This document shows, in pieces, positions 15,742-24,301 of a stretch of 37,761 nucleotides of DNA. The DNA is from Planctomycetota bacterium (GTDB lineage Bacteria > Planctomycetota > UBA8742 > UBA2392), in the NCBI GenBank assembly GCA_022071975.1, contig JAJVIO010000020.1:1-37761 (forward strand), written 5' to 3'. The notes beneath the pieces are model-generated. The model saw nothing but the letters and a program-made list of their open reading frames with translations, searched no databases and was not told the DNA's origin. The position numbers were made by a program, and so were the translations under genes. Numbering within the stretch: the first letter of the stretch is position 1; each line of letters opens with the position of its first letter.

Positions 15742-17238
15742 CTATTCCGCGTCCACATGCTGCCAGGTTGTTTTCGGCGCCGGCTTGCCCGCGAGGAAGT
15801 CGTCGCGGGATTGTCCTTCACCCAGCAGCGCCTGCGCATTCTTGAGCTGCTCGATGATGCCCATCGGGTCGTCGCCGCTTTTGCGCAGGTGTTCCTCGGC
15901 GATCAGGATCATGTCGTCCGGTTCTTCGTGAAGCTCAAGGTGCGGGTTCAGGGCGAACTGGCCCGGGCTGATGCGGAACTCGCTGATCCTCTTGGGCACC
16001 ACCTTCACGTTCACCGCGCGGCAGAAGTAGTCGAACGTGGCTTGCAGCTTCTCGGCGCGGCAGCCCGGGTACAGCACGCTGGGTCCCTCCGCGGGCTCGA
16101 CGGGGTCGCTGTGGCCGTCGCCCGGGTCCTGCCCGGCGAGCACGACCGCGTGCTCGTTCATGTACTCGATGAATCGTTTGTCCGTGAAGACCTGCGCTCG
16201 GGTGCGATCACACTGTCCGCACGTTTCATAGGAAAGGAACAGGAAAATGGGCACGTTGCGCGCCGCGGCTTCCTTGAACGCGGTGTCCACGTCATCGTGG
16301 ATGCGAAGTACAGGCCGGGAACCTTCGCCAACTGCCTTCAGTACCGCGGGGTCGCGGATCAGGCAGCGGAAGCCCACTGAGCCCTCGGCCGCGTCCATGG
16401 GCTGCGCGCAGCGGTCAATACAGCGCAGGTTCGCCCAGTGAGGAGAGACCCAGCTGCCGCCGCGAATCATGCGCGGCACCGCGTCCGGCTTGATGTCTTC
16501 AGGCGTTTCGAACCAGTAGCAGCGGTCGTACACGTTGCCGGCCATGTCGTGCACGCCGTAGGGGGACGCACCGGCGGGGTAGCTGCCCACGGGCATGGTG
16601 TGCCTGGGCCCGTGCAGAAAGCTGTTCGCACGGGTGCTGTCGGCGGGAGCGTCGCCCCACGGAAACAGCAGGCCGGAGGGCCCCGCCGCCGCCTTCTCCC
16701 ACTCGTATCCGTAGGGCAGGTCTCCGCCGATCCAGCGCGCGTAGCGTAGCGCCAACTCGCCGGTGGCGCCGACACTCGGGTGCTTCTCGAAGCCCTGCTG
16801 CACAGAGAACTTCCCTTCCGCGATCTTCAGCCCCCAGTCGTGGCTGCGGGCCAGCGGCGTCTTACCGTCCAGCAGCCGGTCATCCTTGACCACCAGCGAC
16901 TTCAGGCTGTCGAGATAGCCCGACACCTGGGTGTTGGTGACTTCATACTTGTCGATCAGGAACGCTTCCGTGTGCAGCGAGAAACTGTCGGCCTCAACCG
17001 CGGGATCGCCTATGTAGACCCGCTTGGTGAACCATCCGGCCGGCACGACCACCATGACGGCGCCGTCTTTCTCGCGCCGCAGTTCGCGATAGCCCCGGTC
17101 GTTGCGGCCGAGGTCGGTGAACTTGCCGACTGGTGTCTCGTACACCGTTGTCGCTGGACTTGCATCCTGGCCGTGCGCGCCGGAGAACATCAGCGGCATA
17201 AAGGCCGCCAGCAACGCCAGCCGCGAAATGGGGCGCAT
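15742..17238 (-). CDS. Secreted SUMF1/FGE-like domain fused to thioredoxin-like CxxC module
   Basis: The 498-residue protein has a cleavable signal peptide (about 1-23, cut near AHG-Q). Residues about 60-295 match the formylglycine-generating-enzyme/SUMF1 fold: VPAGWF, FLIDKYEVTNTQV (93-105), LPYGYEWEKAA (174-184), FPWGD, YGVHDMAGNVYD and IRGGSW through VGFRC. The two copper-binding cysteines of true FGE align with S265 and N270, so it probably does not make formylglycine. Residues about 310-440 look thioredoxin-like: VPIFLFLSYETCGQC with C340 and C343. It begins 12 bases after the selenoprotein gene with GGAGA as ribosome site, so both are probably co-translated and exported. A substrate relationship with the upstream thioredoxin is possible but unproven. 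Confidence 0.85.
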   Translation of the reverse strand: MRPISRLALLAAFMPLMFSGAHGQDASPATTVYETPVGKFTDLGRNDRGYRELRREKDGAVMVVVPAGWFTKRVYIGDPAVEADSFSLHTEAFLIDKYEVTNTQVSGYLDSLKSLVVKDDRLLDGKTPLARSHDWGLKIAEGKFSVQQGFEKHPSVGATGELALRYARWIGGDLPYGYEWEKAAAGPSGLLFPWGDAPADSTRANSFLHGPRHTMPVGSYPAGASPYGVHDMAGNVYDRCYWFETPEDIKPDAVPRMIRGGSWVSPHWANLRCIDRCAQPMDAAEGSVGFRCLIRDPAVLKAVGEGSRPVLRIHDDVDTAFKEAAARNVPIFLFLSYETCGQCDRTRAQVFTDKRFIEYMNEHAVVLAGQDPGDGHSDPVEPAEGPSVLYPGCRAEKLQATFDYFCRAVNVKVVPKRISEFRISPGQFALNPHLELHEEPDDMILIAEEHLRKSGDDPMGIIEQLKNAQALLGEGQSRDDFLAGKPAPKTTWQHVDAE

Positions 17239-17250
17239 GGGAATCTCCGG

Positions 17251-18246
17251 CTACTTGTACTTGTCGGATGCCTTGATGGCTTCGGCCATTGCCTTGGCGT
17301 CCTCGGCCGCCGCCGTGCCCTTGTTCTTCTCGTAGAACTTGTAGAGAGCTGAGAGCTTGTCTTCCTTGGTCTTCAGCTTCTTGTTGGCGGCCAGCGTCTT
17401 GGCGAGGTCCTTGCGGGCCTTCAACTCGGCTTTGGCGGCGGCGTCTTTGCCAAGTTCCTTGGCTTCGGTGGCGGCGTTGTCGCCGAGTTCTTCGCCCTTG
17501 AAGTGTCCGGCCAGGTTGTTGAGGGCGTTGATCGCCTCTTCGTAGCGGCCGGCTTCCTTGGCGGCATCCGCCTCGCCGCGCCACAGCTTGCCCAGGGCAT
17601 CGCAGCGGTCGACGATCATCTTGGCGTCCGTCGCGATGTTTTCCGCGGGCTCGGCCGCGAGCAGCTCATTGGCCAGCTGCTTTGCCTTGGTGTAGTCGCC
17701 CTTGCCGAAGGCCTCGGCGGCCTTCTCGCACTCGGGGGCCACCTTCTGCTGGCCGAGGTAGGGGTACTTCACGTCCTTCAGCGCGGTGTCGATGTATTTT
17801 TCGTAGTCGCCGTTGCCCTGGAACAGCACGCGCCCGAACGAGTTGATCACGTACATCGCGGGCATGGTGACCATGTCGTAGCCGGACAACTTGCTGTCGG
17901 CCAGGGTGACGATCGGGAAGCTGTAGCCCCATTCACCGGCGAACGCCTGGTTCTCGCGCATGGTCAGGCCGTCGCCTTCCACCGCGAAGAAGTGCACGCC
18001 CTTGCCCTTGTACTTGTCGAAGACTTCCTGGAAGTGCGGCAACTGCCGCAGGCAGGGACCTCACGTGATACCCCACACCTCGATCACGATCACGTCGCCG
18101 GCCATGGCGGCCTTGTCCACGGCGCCGTCCGGGTTGACCACGCCGCCCATGCTGAAGTCCGGCGCGTCTTTGCCTTCGAGTTTCTGGGCATCCAGCGCGG
18201 GCGCCAGCATGACAAACAGGGCAACCAGCCAAAGCAGCGTTTTCAT
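17251..18246 (-). CDS. Secreted thioredoxin/TlpA-like selenoprotein (UGPC), read through an in-frame TGA
   Basis: Two same-frame open segments, 18246-18064 and 18060-17251, are separated only by TGA at 18063-18061. Read through, they give a coherent 331-residue protein: signal peptide 1-20 (MKTLLWLVALFVMLAPALDA), then a TlpA/AhpC-like thioredoxin fold with GKDAPDFSM, DVIVIEVWGIT-U62-GPCLRQLPHFQEVF, VHFFAVEGDG, and MPAMYVINSFGRVLFQG. The last is the cis-proline loop region. Residues about 160-331 are a Lys/Ala-rich helical, TPR-like tail. The TGA is exactly the first cysteine of a CGPC active site, and a SECIS-like hairpin follows at once. Start ATG 18246 has GGAGAG upstream. A premature stop or sequencing error is the alternative, but the position and hairpin make selenocysteine more likely. 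It lies between the kinase (68 bases upstream) and the SUMF1-thioredoxin gene (12 bases downstream). Confidence 0.85.
18027..18063 (-). promoter_or_regulatory. Candidate bacterial SECIS element directly after the TGA codon
   Basis: On the minus strand, 16 bases separate the TGA (18063-18061) from an apical loop AGUU (18044-18041). The upper stem is six perfect pairs, UGCGGC (18050-18045) with GCCGCA (18040-18035). A lower stem CCUG (18056-18053) with CAGG (18030-18027) encloses a small internal loop. A G in the first two apical-loop positions, an upper stem over four pairs and a 16-37 base distance are the published bacterial SECIS criteria as I know them. The hairpin lies inside coding sequence, as expected for bacteria. 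Confidence 0.75.
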
Positions 18247-18314
18247 CACTCTCTCCGTTAGTCGACTCACACTATGCGTAGGCGCGCCCGCCCCGTTCTT
18301 ACATGCAAACCCGG

Positions 18315-21300
18315 CTATTCCGGCCGGGGCTTCAGCGTGAACAGGGTTGCATCCAGTGCTTTGCGCGGGTACTCGATCACGAGTTCTTTGCCGTCACGCA
18401 TCACAGTCATGCCGACCTGCTGCCTGGCGGGATCCGCAACAGCAAGGAATCGCTCCCAGCCGGAGCGCAGGCTTTCGGCCTCGGCCCAGTAGCCGCCGAA
18501 CACGTCCTGCTCGTCAATGTCGAAGCCAACGATTACGTCCCCCGCGCGCAGGCCGGCCAGCGCGGCGTTGGAGCCCTCGGGCGCGTCCAGCACGATCACC
18601 TTGGGCAGCTCGGTGAACTTCTTCTGCATGTCCAGCCAGATGGTGCAGCGGTTCATGGCGGCCATGATGCCCGCCCGAGTCACGGGATCGGTTACGCCCG
18701 GCAGGGCGAGCGTTGCGGCGTTCACGGCCTCCTGGTAGGCGCCGGCAGTCTCCATGGCCTCGATGCGATACAGGTGCCAGTCGTCCGCCTTGTAACCTTC
18801 GGCGCGGGCGGCATCGAACCGAGCGAGCATGCCCTGGTAATCCCACTCAAAGGCCATGCAGCGCGCCCACGCCAGTCGCAGTTGCGGGCGCAGGCCGGGG
18901 TCCGCTTTCTCGACCTGCTCAGACAGCCGCCAGGTGATGTTCCAGGTTTCGCCCGTGCGCAGGCAGACGTTCGCGTACGGGATCAGCAGGTCGGTGCGGC
19001 CGGGATCGATCGTGACCGCCAGGCCGTACCAGCTTGAGGCAACGCGCCAATTGCCGGAATTCGCAGCCGCCTCGGCCAGCGAGACGCGCTGTTCAACCTG
19101 AGCCTTGCGCTCCGCCGCCTGCTGCCCGCGACGGGTATCCAGCCAGCGGAGGAAATCTACCTGGCCCTGTGGTTCTCCTATGTAGGCGCCGCGCTCGTCG
19201 CGTTCGCGGGGCGGCAGCACGATGCGCTGCACGCTGAGGTCCGGGCCGATCTCGTCGCGGTAGCGGAAGCCTTCGAAGCCGTCGATCCAGGCGCGGGCGG
19301 AATCATCCAGGCGCCGGCGACGCAGAGTAGCGCCGTCTTCGATGAACTCGCGGGCGCGATCAACGGCAGTGCCTTCGAGGCGCGGCACCCAGGCGGGCAT
19401 CGAGCCGCGCAGGAACGCGGGCGGCAGCCTGTCTTCCGCCAGCCAGGTCATGCCGCCGGTCTGGCGCGGCATGGGAACGGGCGTGAGGTTGTCCAGCTTC
19501 AACTCTGACCGCAACTGCGCCAGCGACACCAGCGTTTCAACATCGAGCTTCGAAAGCTGCTGCTGACGCGAAAGCGCGGGCGCGATGCGCCAGACTTCGA
19601 CCTCGCCGCCGCTGGAGCCGATCAGCGCAAAGCTGCCGTCCGGCGCCAGCGAAGCCCGGCTCGCGTAGCTGTAGCCCAGGAACGTGCTTGTTAATTCTTG
19701 GCCCGACGCAACGTCCACCACGGCGGCGCCGCCGGATTCCATCAGGTAGAACAGCCGGCGGCCGTCAGGAAGAAAGTGCACGGCCGAAATGTACTCCGGC
19801 CTTACCTTCAGCGTCCGCAGCCTTTCGCCGGTTTCCGCGTCATAGATGCCGATCAGCCCTCGGTCACGCATCAGCGCCACCACGGTGCCGTCGGGGGAAA
19901 TCGCGTTGGCATGGGAGTAGTAGCTCCCGCGCTCGAGCGTCGCGAGCAGACGGCCGGAGTCAATCTCCAGGATGCGCGCTTCCGCGTATCCGCCGGTCTG
20001 CAGCACGCGCTTGCCGTCGGGGAAAACAAGCAGGCCGGAATGGTCCCCCTGGGCGGGATGCTGCTTCAGCAGCTCTCCGCTTGCGGCGTCGCGCATCTGC
20101 AGGCCGCGGTACGCGCCCGTAAGCAGCAGCCGGCCCTGGGCGTCGAAACATACGGACTGAACATCGTCGTAGACGGCGATTTCGCGGGATTGCCGCTCGC
20201 CTGTCAGCTGCCAGATTTTCACGGCGCCGCCGCTGTGCGCGATCGCCAGCAGCGAGCCATCGGGCGAGAAGGCGATGTCGTTCAGGTAGTGCGGGAACAC
20301 GTCGGTCTCAGCCATCACCACGCCGCCGGCGACTTCAAACAGGCGCACCATGCCGGAGTCGGTGACGGCCGCCGCAAGCCGGCCGTCCGGGGCGACCAGC
20401 ACGTTGGAGAGCGAGCTGACTCCCAGCTTGTGCCGCTCGGGCGCCAGCATCGGGTGCGCTTCCCATGCGCGGAACTCGCCGTCTACGCTTGAGGTGATGA
20501 TGTCGCGCCCGTTGGGGGAAACGGCCGTGGCGGCCACGGCGGCACGATGCGCCCGGCGCCGCAGCACCACTTTGCCCTGGCGGGTGTCGATGTAGTTCAG
20601 CATGCCGTCGCCGTCGCCGCACACCACGAACGACGAGCTGGTGCCGAAGGCGCAGGTGATGATCGGACCCGTGCCCACCTTCAGGTACCAGCGCTGGTTC
20701 ACGGGCTCCGGTTCCCACGCGGTGATGCTGCCGTCGGCCAGCGCCATCACGATAAGCTTGCCGTCAGGACTGATCGCCGAGCCGTACACCAGCTGCGCCT
20801 TTTCCAGCCCGATGCGGCCTGTGATCACGGGCGGGCCTGTCTTTTTGTACTCCCAGCTCCATTGGTTCAGCATCTGATCCAGCAGCCACATGCGCTCGGC
20901 GCTTGGGTCAAAGGCGGCCGCGATCACGCCCTGCTGGTTATCGAGCGTGAACTGGCGCTCCATGTTGCCGGTGCGGATGTCCAGCAGGCGGGCGGGCCCG
21001 TCGCGCAGGGGGGCGAAGAGGTAGCGGCCGTCAGGGCTGAACTTCACGCAGTTGGCCAGGGTGTTCAGGCCGAGCCTTTGTTTTACGTCGCCGGTGGAAG
21101 TGTCCAGCAGCAGCAGGCTGGGGTCTGAAGTGCAGACGGCCAGCGTGGTGCCGTCCGGGCTGAAGGCCACGCGGAAGATGTTGCCCTGGGTGACCTGCGC
21201 GTTCCAGATGGTGGCGCTGTCCACGACGCGGCGCAGCAGCAGACGGCCGCCGTAATCGCCGCTGGCGAACAGGCTGCCGTCCGGGCTGAACTCGACAGAG

Positions 21301-24176
21301 ATCGAGCCCAGCAGGTGGTCTACGCCGCGAGACACCAGTGAGTTGCCGTCAGGCCCGAATGCGTCGAAGCCTTCACCTTTCAGCGCGACCAGCCAGTTCT
21401 GGCCGTCCGGGCTGAACGTTGCGGCCAACACTCGCCCTGACTTGCCGCCCTGCTGGTGCAGCACCTCGGCGGTGGCGTAGTCGAACAGTTTCCAGCCTTG
21501 CTCGAACAGCCCCACCAGCAGGCGGGTGCCGTCCGGGCTCAGGTCCAGCGTGGGGGCGGTCCAGCCGCCGGTTGTAAACGTCCGCAGGGTGTTGCCCTCT
21601 GACAGCTCGCACAGGGCAACGCCGCCATCCGCCGTGGATACCAGCAGGCCGTCCGGCGCGAACAGCAGCGCGTTGACGTAGCCCTGCACCGCGATCTCGC
21701 GGGGCGGCGCGTCACCGCCGATTTCCCACAGCAGCACACCGTTGTCTTTACCGCAGGCCAGCAGCTTGCCGTCGGAAGACACCGCCAGCGCGCTGAACGC
21801 GGTGTCCTTCATTTCCCAGGAGCGCGCCGCCGAGCCGTCGGACAGGTGCCATTCCCAGACCTTGCCGTCCTGGCCGGCCGTGAAGAATGTGTCGTCATCG
21901 TGGCCCGCGGCAAGCAGCGGGGGCCCGCCCCATGAGTGGGCCGCGCGGGAGGTGATTTCGTTGCCGTCCTCGACGTTCCAGATGCGCAGGGTGCCGCCTT
22001 CTTCCAGCGCGACCAGCCGGGTGCCGTCGCCGTTGAACAGCAGGCTGCGCTGCTGGTACGCGCTCACGGAAATGCGCCGCAGCAGCGTACCGCTGGCGAC
22101 GTCCCAGATGCCGATGTCGGGCAGCGCCGTGCTGTCGGCGTTGCCCATGAACTCTTCGGCGAGCTTCGGCGGCTTGTGCATCGCGGCCGCGCACAGGCGG
22201 CGGTCCGGGCTGAAGACCGCGGGCCCGGCCGGCAGGTCCACGTAGCTGCGCGTGCTCCAGGCCGGGAACGCCCCGTCGTTCAGCGCCGACACCAGCCGGG
22301 TGGAATCCACCACGCCCGCGTCGGCGGAGTGCGCGGCGGCCAGGTGCAGAACGTGTTCGCCGGTCTGGCCGCGCTCGTCTGCGAGCTGCGCGTAACCAAG
22401 GTGCGCCTGGGCGAGGTTGCGGCGCGCCTGCTCAAGGGCGCGGCTGGCGCGCTCTTCGCTGACGCGGGCTTCCTCGGCCTTGGCGGCGGCCTCCGCGGCT
22501 TTGTCGTCGGCGCGTTTGCGCTCCAGCTCGGCTTCCGTGGCCTTCTGTACCGCGACGCGCTTCTGCGCTTCGGCGTCGTCGGCGCGTTCCTTCGCGATGC
22601 CCTTCTGCCGCTCCGCCTCCAGGGCCTGATCCTGGGCGATGCCCTTCTGGCGCTCGGCTTCGCGCGCCTGGTTCTCCGCGATGCCTCGCTGCGCCAGCGC
22701 GTCCGCCTGGGCGGCAAGCGCCGAGTCGCGTTCGCGTTTCACGTTGCCGTACGCGTACACGCCGCCGGCTACCAGCACCAGCAGCGCCAGCACGGTGACG
22801 GCCACGGCCGCGCGGTTCCTGGCCACGAACCGGGTCAGCAGCTCGATGGCGGAGTATCGGTACGTGCTGACCATGCGCCCGTCGCGGAAGGCCTGCACTT
22901 CGTCGGCCAGGTCGCGAGCGCTCTGGAAGCGGTCGTCGGGGTTGCGCTGCAGCGCGCGCATCACCAGCGCCGCAAGCTCGGGCGGCGCGTCGGGCGAGAC
23001 ATCGGGGATGCGGCGGGGCTCTTCGCTCAGAACGCTGGAAAGCACCTGCTTGGCGGTCTTGCCCTGGTAGGGCGCTTCGCCGGTCACGATCTCGTACAGC
23101 ACCGCGCCCAGCGAGTAGATGTCGCTGCGCTCGTCCACCATGTCGAGCTTGCCGGCCGCCTGCTCTGGCGGCATGTAGGCGGGCGTGCCCATCACCTCGC
23201 CTTCCATGGTGAGGTCGGGAGCGGCTTCGTGGTCGATCTTGGCGGCCACGGCGGTATTGTCGCCGCCGCGCACGCGGGCCAGGCCCCAGTCAAGCACCAG
23301 CGCCTCGCCGAAATCACCCAGCATGATATTGGCGGGCTTGATGTCGCGGTGGATCACCCCGCGCGAGTGGGCGAAGGCGATGGCGTTGCAGATGTCCACG
23401 AAGGCGTCGAGCAGCTTCATGCGCTCCGCCTGCTTCTGCTCCGGGCTCAAGTCCACGTCGGTACGGATCGCGCGCAGGCGGCTGGCCAGCGTGCGGCCCT
23501 TCACGTACTTCATCGTGTAGTACAGGCTGCCGTCGTCGCGCTGGCCGATCTCATACACCGGCACGATGTTCGGGTGCTCAAGCTGGCCGGTGACCGTGGC
23601 CTCGCGCAAGAAACGCGCTGCCGCGGCAGTGGTGTTGCTGGCCGGCGTGCCCTGGCCGGAGCCCGGGGTGCCGCTGCCGGAGCCGGATTTGAACGGCAAC
23701 AGCTCTTTCAGCGCTACTTCGCGCCCGACCACCTTGTCCACAGCCACCATGATGCGTCCCATGCCGCCGCGCGCGTGTTCGCGCAGCAGTTGGTAACGCT
23801 CATTGCCGGCGGTTTTCAGCTTGGGGCGCTCGATGATGGTGGTGGCGCGTTTGGGCGACAGGCTCAGGAGCGTGGCTTCGATTTCTTCTTTCTCGGCTGG
23901 CTTGCCGGTGCTGAGGTTCAGCAGGGTCTGCTGCACTTCAGGGGGCACGCCGGCCTCGGCCAGCAGCTTTTCGGCCTCTTCGGGGTCCTGGGCGAGCACC
24001 GTGGCGTCGCGCCGCAGCTCTTCGACTTGCGAGTGGGGGACCTGGTCGAAGACAGTGGCGGCCGCTGCTTCATCGGCGTCGGCCTGCTCCAGCAGGTTCA
24101 TGCCTTCCTCCGGCGAAACGAAACCACGTTTCACCGCAAGGATGACGGCAAGCAGCGCCTTCTTGTCCTGGGCCAT
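18315..24176 (-). CDS. Giant membrane Ser/Thr kinase with coiled coil, about 21 WD40-like blades and PDZ-like C-terminus
   Basis: At 1953 residues this is the longest gene here. An unassigned helical N-terminus (1-120) precedes a PknB/Hanks-type kinase (about 128-430): glycine loop ARGGMG, K157 in VALK, HRDIKPAN (276-283), DWG at 296-298 in place of DFG, then TPAYMPPEQA and SDIYSLGAVLYE. All catalytic residues are present. One membrane helix (about 456-477) and an Arg/Glu/Ala-rich coiled coil (478-600) follow. About 21 WD40-like blades marked by FSPDG-like turns run from about 640 to 1570. That number fits three seven-bladed propellers, probably periplasmic. A TPR-like stretch and a PDZ-like domain (GSNAALAGLRAGDVIVGFD) end the protein. 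Neighbours: the selenoprotein and SUMF1 genes downstream, gltX divergent. It may phosphorylate T6SS targets read by the FHA protein; that is inference. Confidence 0.9.
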   Translation of the reverse strand: MAQDKKALLAVILAVKRGFVSPEEGMNLLEQADADEAAAATVFDQVPHSQVEELRRDATVLAQDPEEAEKLLAEAGVPPEVQQTLLNLSTGKPAEKEEIEATLLSLSPKRATTIIERPKLKTAGNERYQLLREHARGGMGRIMVAVDKVVGREVALKELLPFKSGSGSGTPGSGQGTPASNTTAAAARFLREATVTGQLEHPNIVPVYEIGQRDDGSLYYTMKYVKGRTLASRLRAIRTDVDLSPEQKQAERMKLLDAFVDICNAIAFAHSRGVIHRDIKPANIMLGDFGEALVLDWGLARVRGGDNTAVAAKIDHEAAPDLTMEGEVMGTPAYMPPEQAAGKLDMVDERSDIYSLGAVLYEIVTGEAPYQGKTAKQVLSSVLSEEPRRIPDVSPDAPPELAALVMRALQRNPDDRFQSARDLADEVQAFRDGRMVSTYRYSAIELLTRFVARNRAAVAVTVLALLVLVAGGVYAYGNVKRERDSALAAQADALAQRGIAENQAREAERQKGIAQDQALEAERQKGIAKERADDAEAQKRVAVQKATEAELERKRADDKAAEAAAKAEEARVSEERASRALEQARRNLAQAHLGYAQLADERGQTGEHVLHLAAAHSADAGVVDSTRLVSALNDGAFPAWSTRSYVDLPAGPAVFSPDRRLCAAAMHKPPKLAEEFMGNADSTALPDIGIWDVASGTLLRRISVSAYQQRSLLFNGDGTRLVALEEGGTLRIWNVEDGNEITSRAAHSWGGPPLLAAGHDDDTFFTAGQDGKVWEWHLSDGSAARSWEMKDTAFSALAVSSDGKLLACGKDNGVLLWEIGGDAPPREIAVQGYVNALLFAPDGLLVSTADGGVALCELSEGNTLRTFTTGGWTAPTLDLSPDGTRLLVGLFEQGWKLFDYATAEVLHQQGGKSGRVLAATFSPDGQNWLVALKGEGFDAFGPDGNSLVSRGVDHLLGSISVEFSPDGSLFASGDYGGRLLLRRVVDSATIWNAQVTQGNIFRVAFSPDGTTLAVCTSDPSLLLLDTSTGDVKQRLGLNTLANCVKFSPDGRYLFAPLRDGPARLLDIRTGNMERQFTLDNQQGVIAAAFDPSAERMWLLDQMLNQWSWEYKKTGPPVITGRIGLEKAQLVYGSAISPDGKLIVMALADGSITAWEPEPVNQRWYLKVGTGPIITCAFGTSSSFVVCGDGDGMLNYIDTRQGKVVLRRRAHRAAVAATAVSPNGRDIITSSVDGEFRAWEAHPMLAPERHKLGVSSLSNVLVAPDGRLAAAVTDSGMVRLFEVAGGVVMAETDVFPHYLNDIAFSPDGSLLAIAHSGGAVKIWQLTGERQSREIAVYDDVQSVCFDAQGRLLLTGAYRGLQMRDAASGELLKQHPAQGDHSGLLVFPDGKRVLQTGGYAEARILEIDSGRLLATLERGSYYSHANAISPDGTVVALMRDRGLIGIYDAETGERLRTLKVRPEYISAVHFLPDGRRLFYLMESGGAAVVDVASGQELTSTFLGYSYASRASLAPDGSFALIGSSGGEVEVWRIAPALSRQQQLSKLDVETLVSLAQLRSELKLDNLTPVPMPRQTGGMTWLAEDRLPPAFLRGSMPAWVPRLEGTAVDRAREFIEDGATLRRRRLDDSARAWIDGFEGFRYRDEIGPDLSVQRIVLPPRERDERGAYIGEPQGQVDFLRWLDTRRGQQAAERKAQVEQRVSLAEAAANSGNWRVASSWYGLAVTIDPGRTDLLIPYANVCLRTGETWNITWRLSEQVEKADPGLRPQLRLAWARCMAFEWDYQGMLARFDAARAEGYKADDWHLYRIEAMETAGAYQEAVNAATLALPGVTDPVTRAGIMAAMNRCTIWLDMQKKFTELPKVIVLDAPEGSNAALAGLRAGDVIVGFDIDEQDVFGGYWAEAESLRSGWERFLAVADPARQQVGMTVMRDGKELVIEYPRKALDATLFTLKPRPE

Positions 24177-24301
24177 GGCGCCATTGTGTGGCGGATTTCG
24201 GCCGGGTAAAGCCCTTGCCGGGATTCGCGGGCCAGTGCTGGCGTGCGCATCCTCTGCTCGTTACCCTTGCGCCCCTGTTATCCCGGGAACCGAGACTGCA
24301 A

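Noticed and set aside
17251..18270. Two separate genes or a broken pseudogene at the thioredoxin locus
   Set aside because: Both parts share one frame, form one thioredoxin fold, and the only stop is TGA at the active-site Cys position followed by a SECIS-like hairpin. The second part alone would lack both export signal and half of the active site.
21936..24209. 757-residue plus-strand open frame
   Set aside because: Antisense to the kinase catalytic and coiled-coil region.
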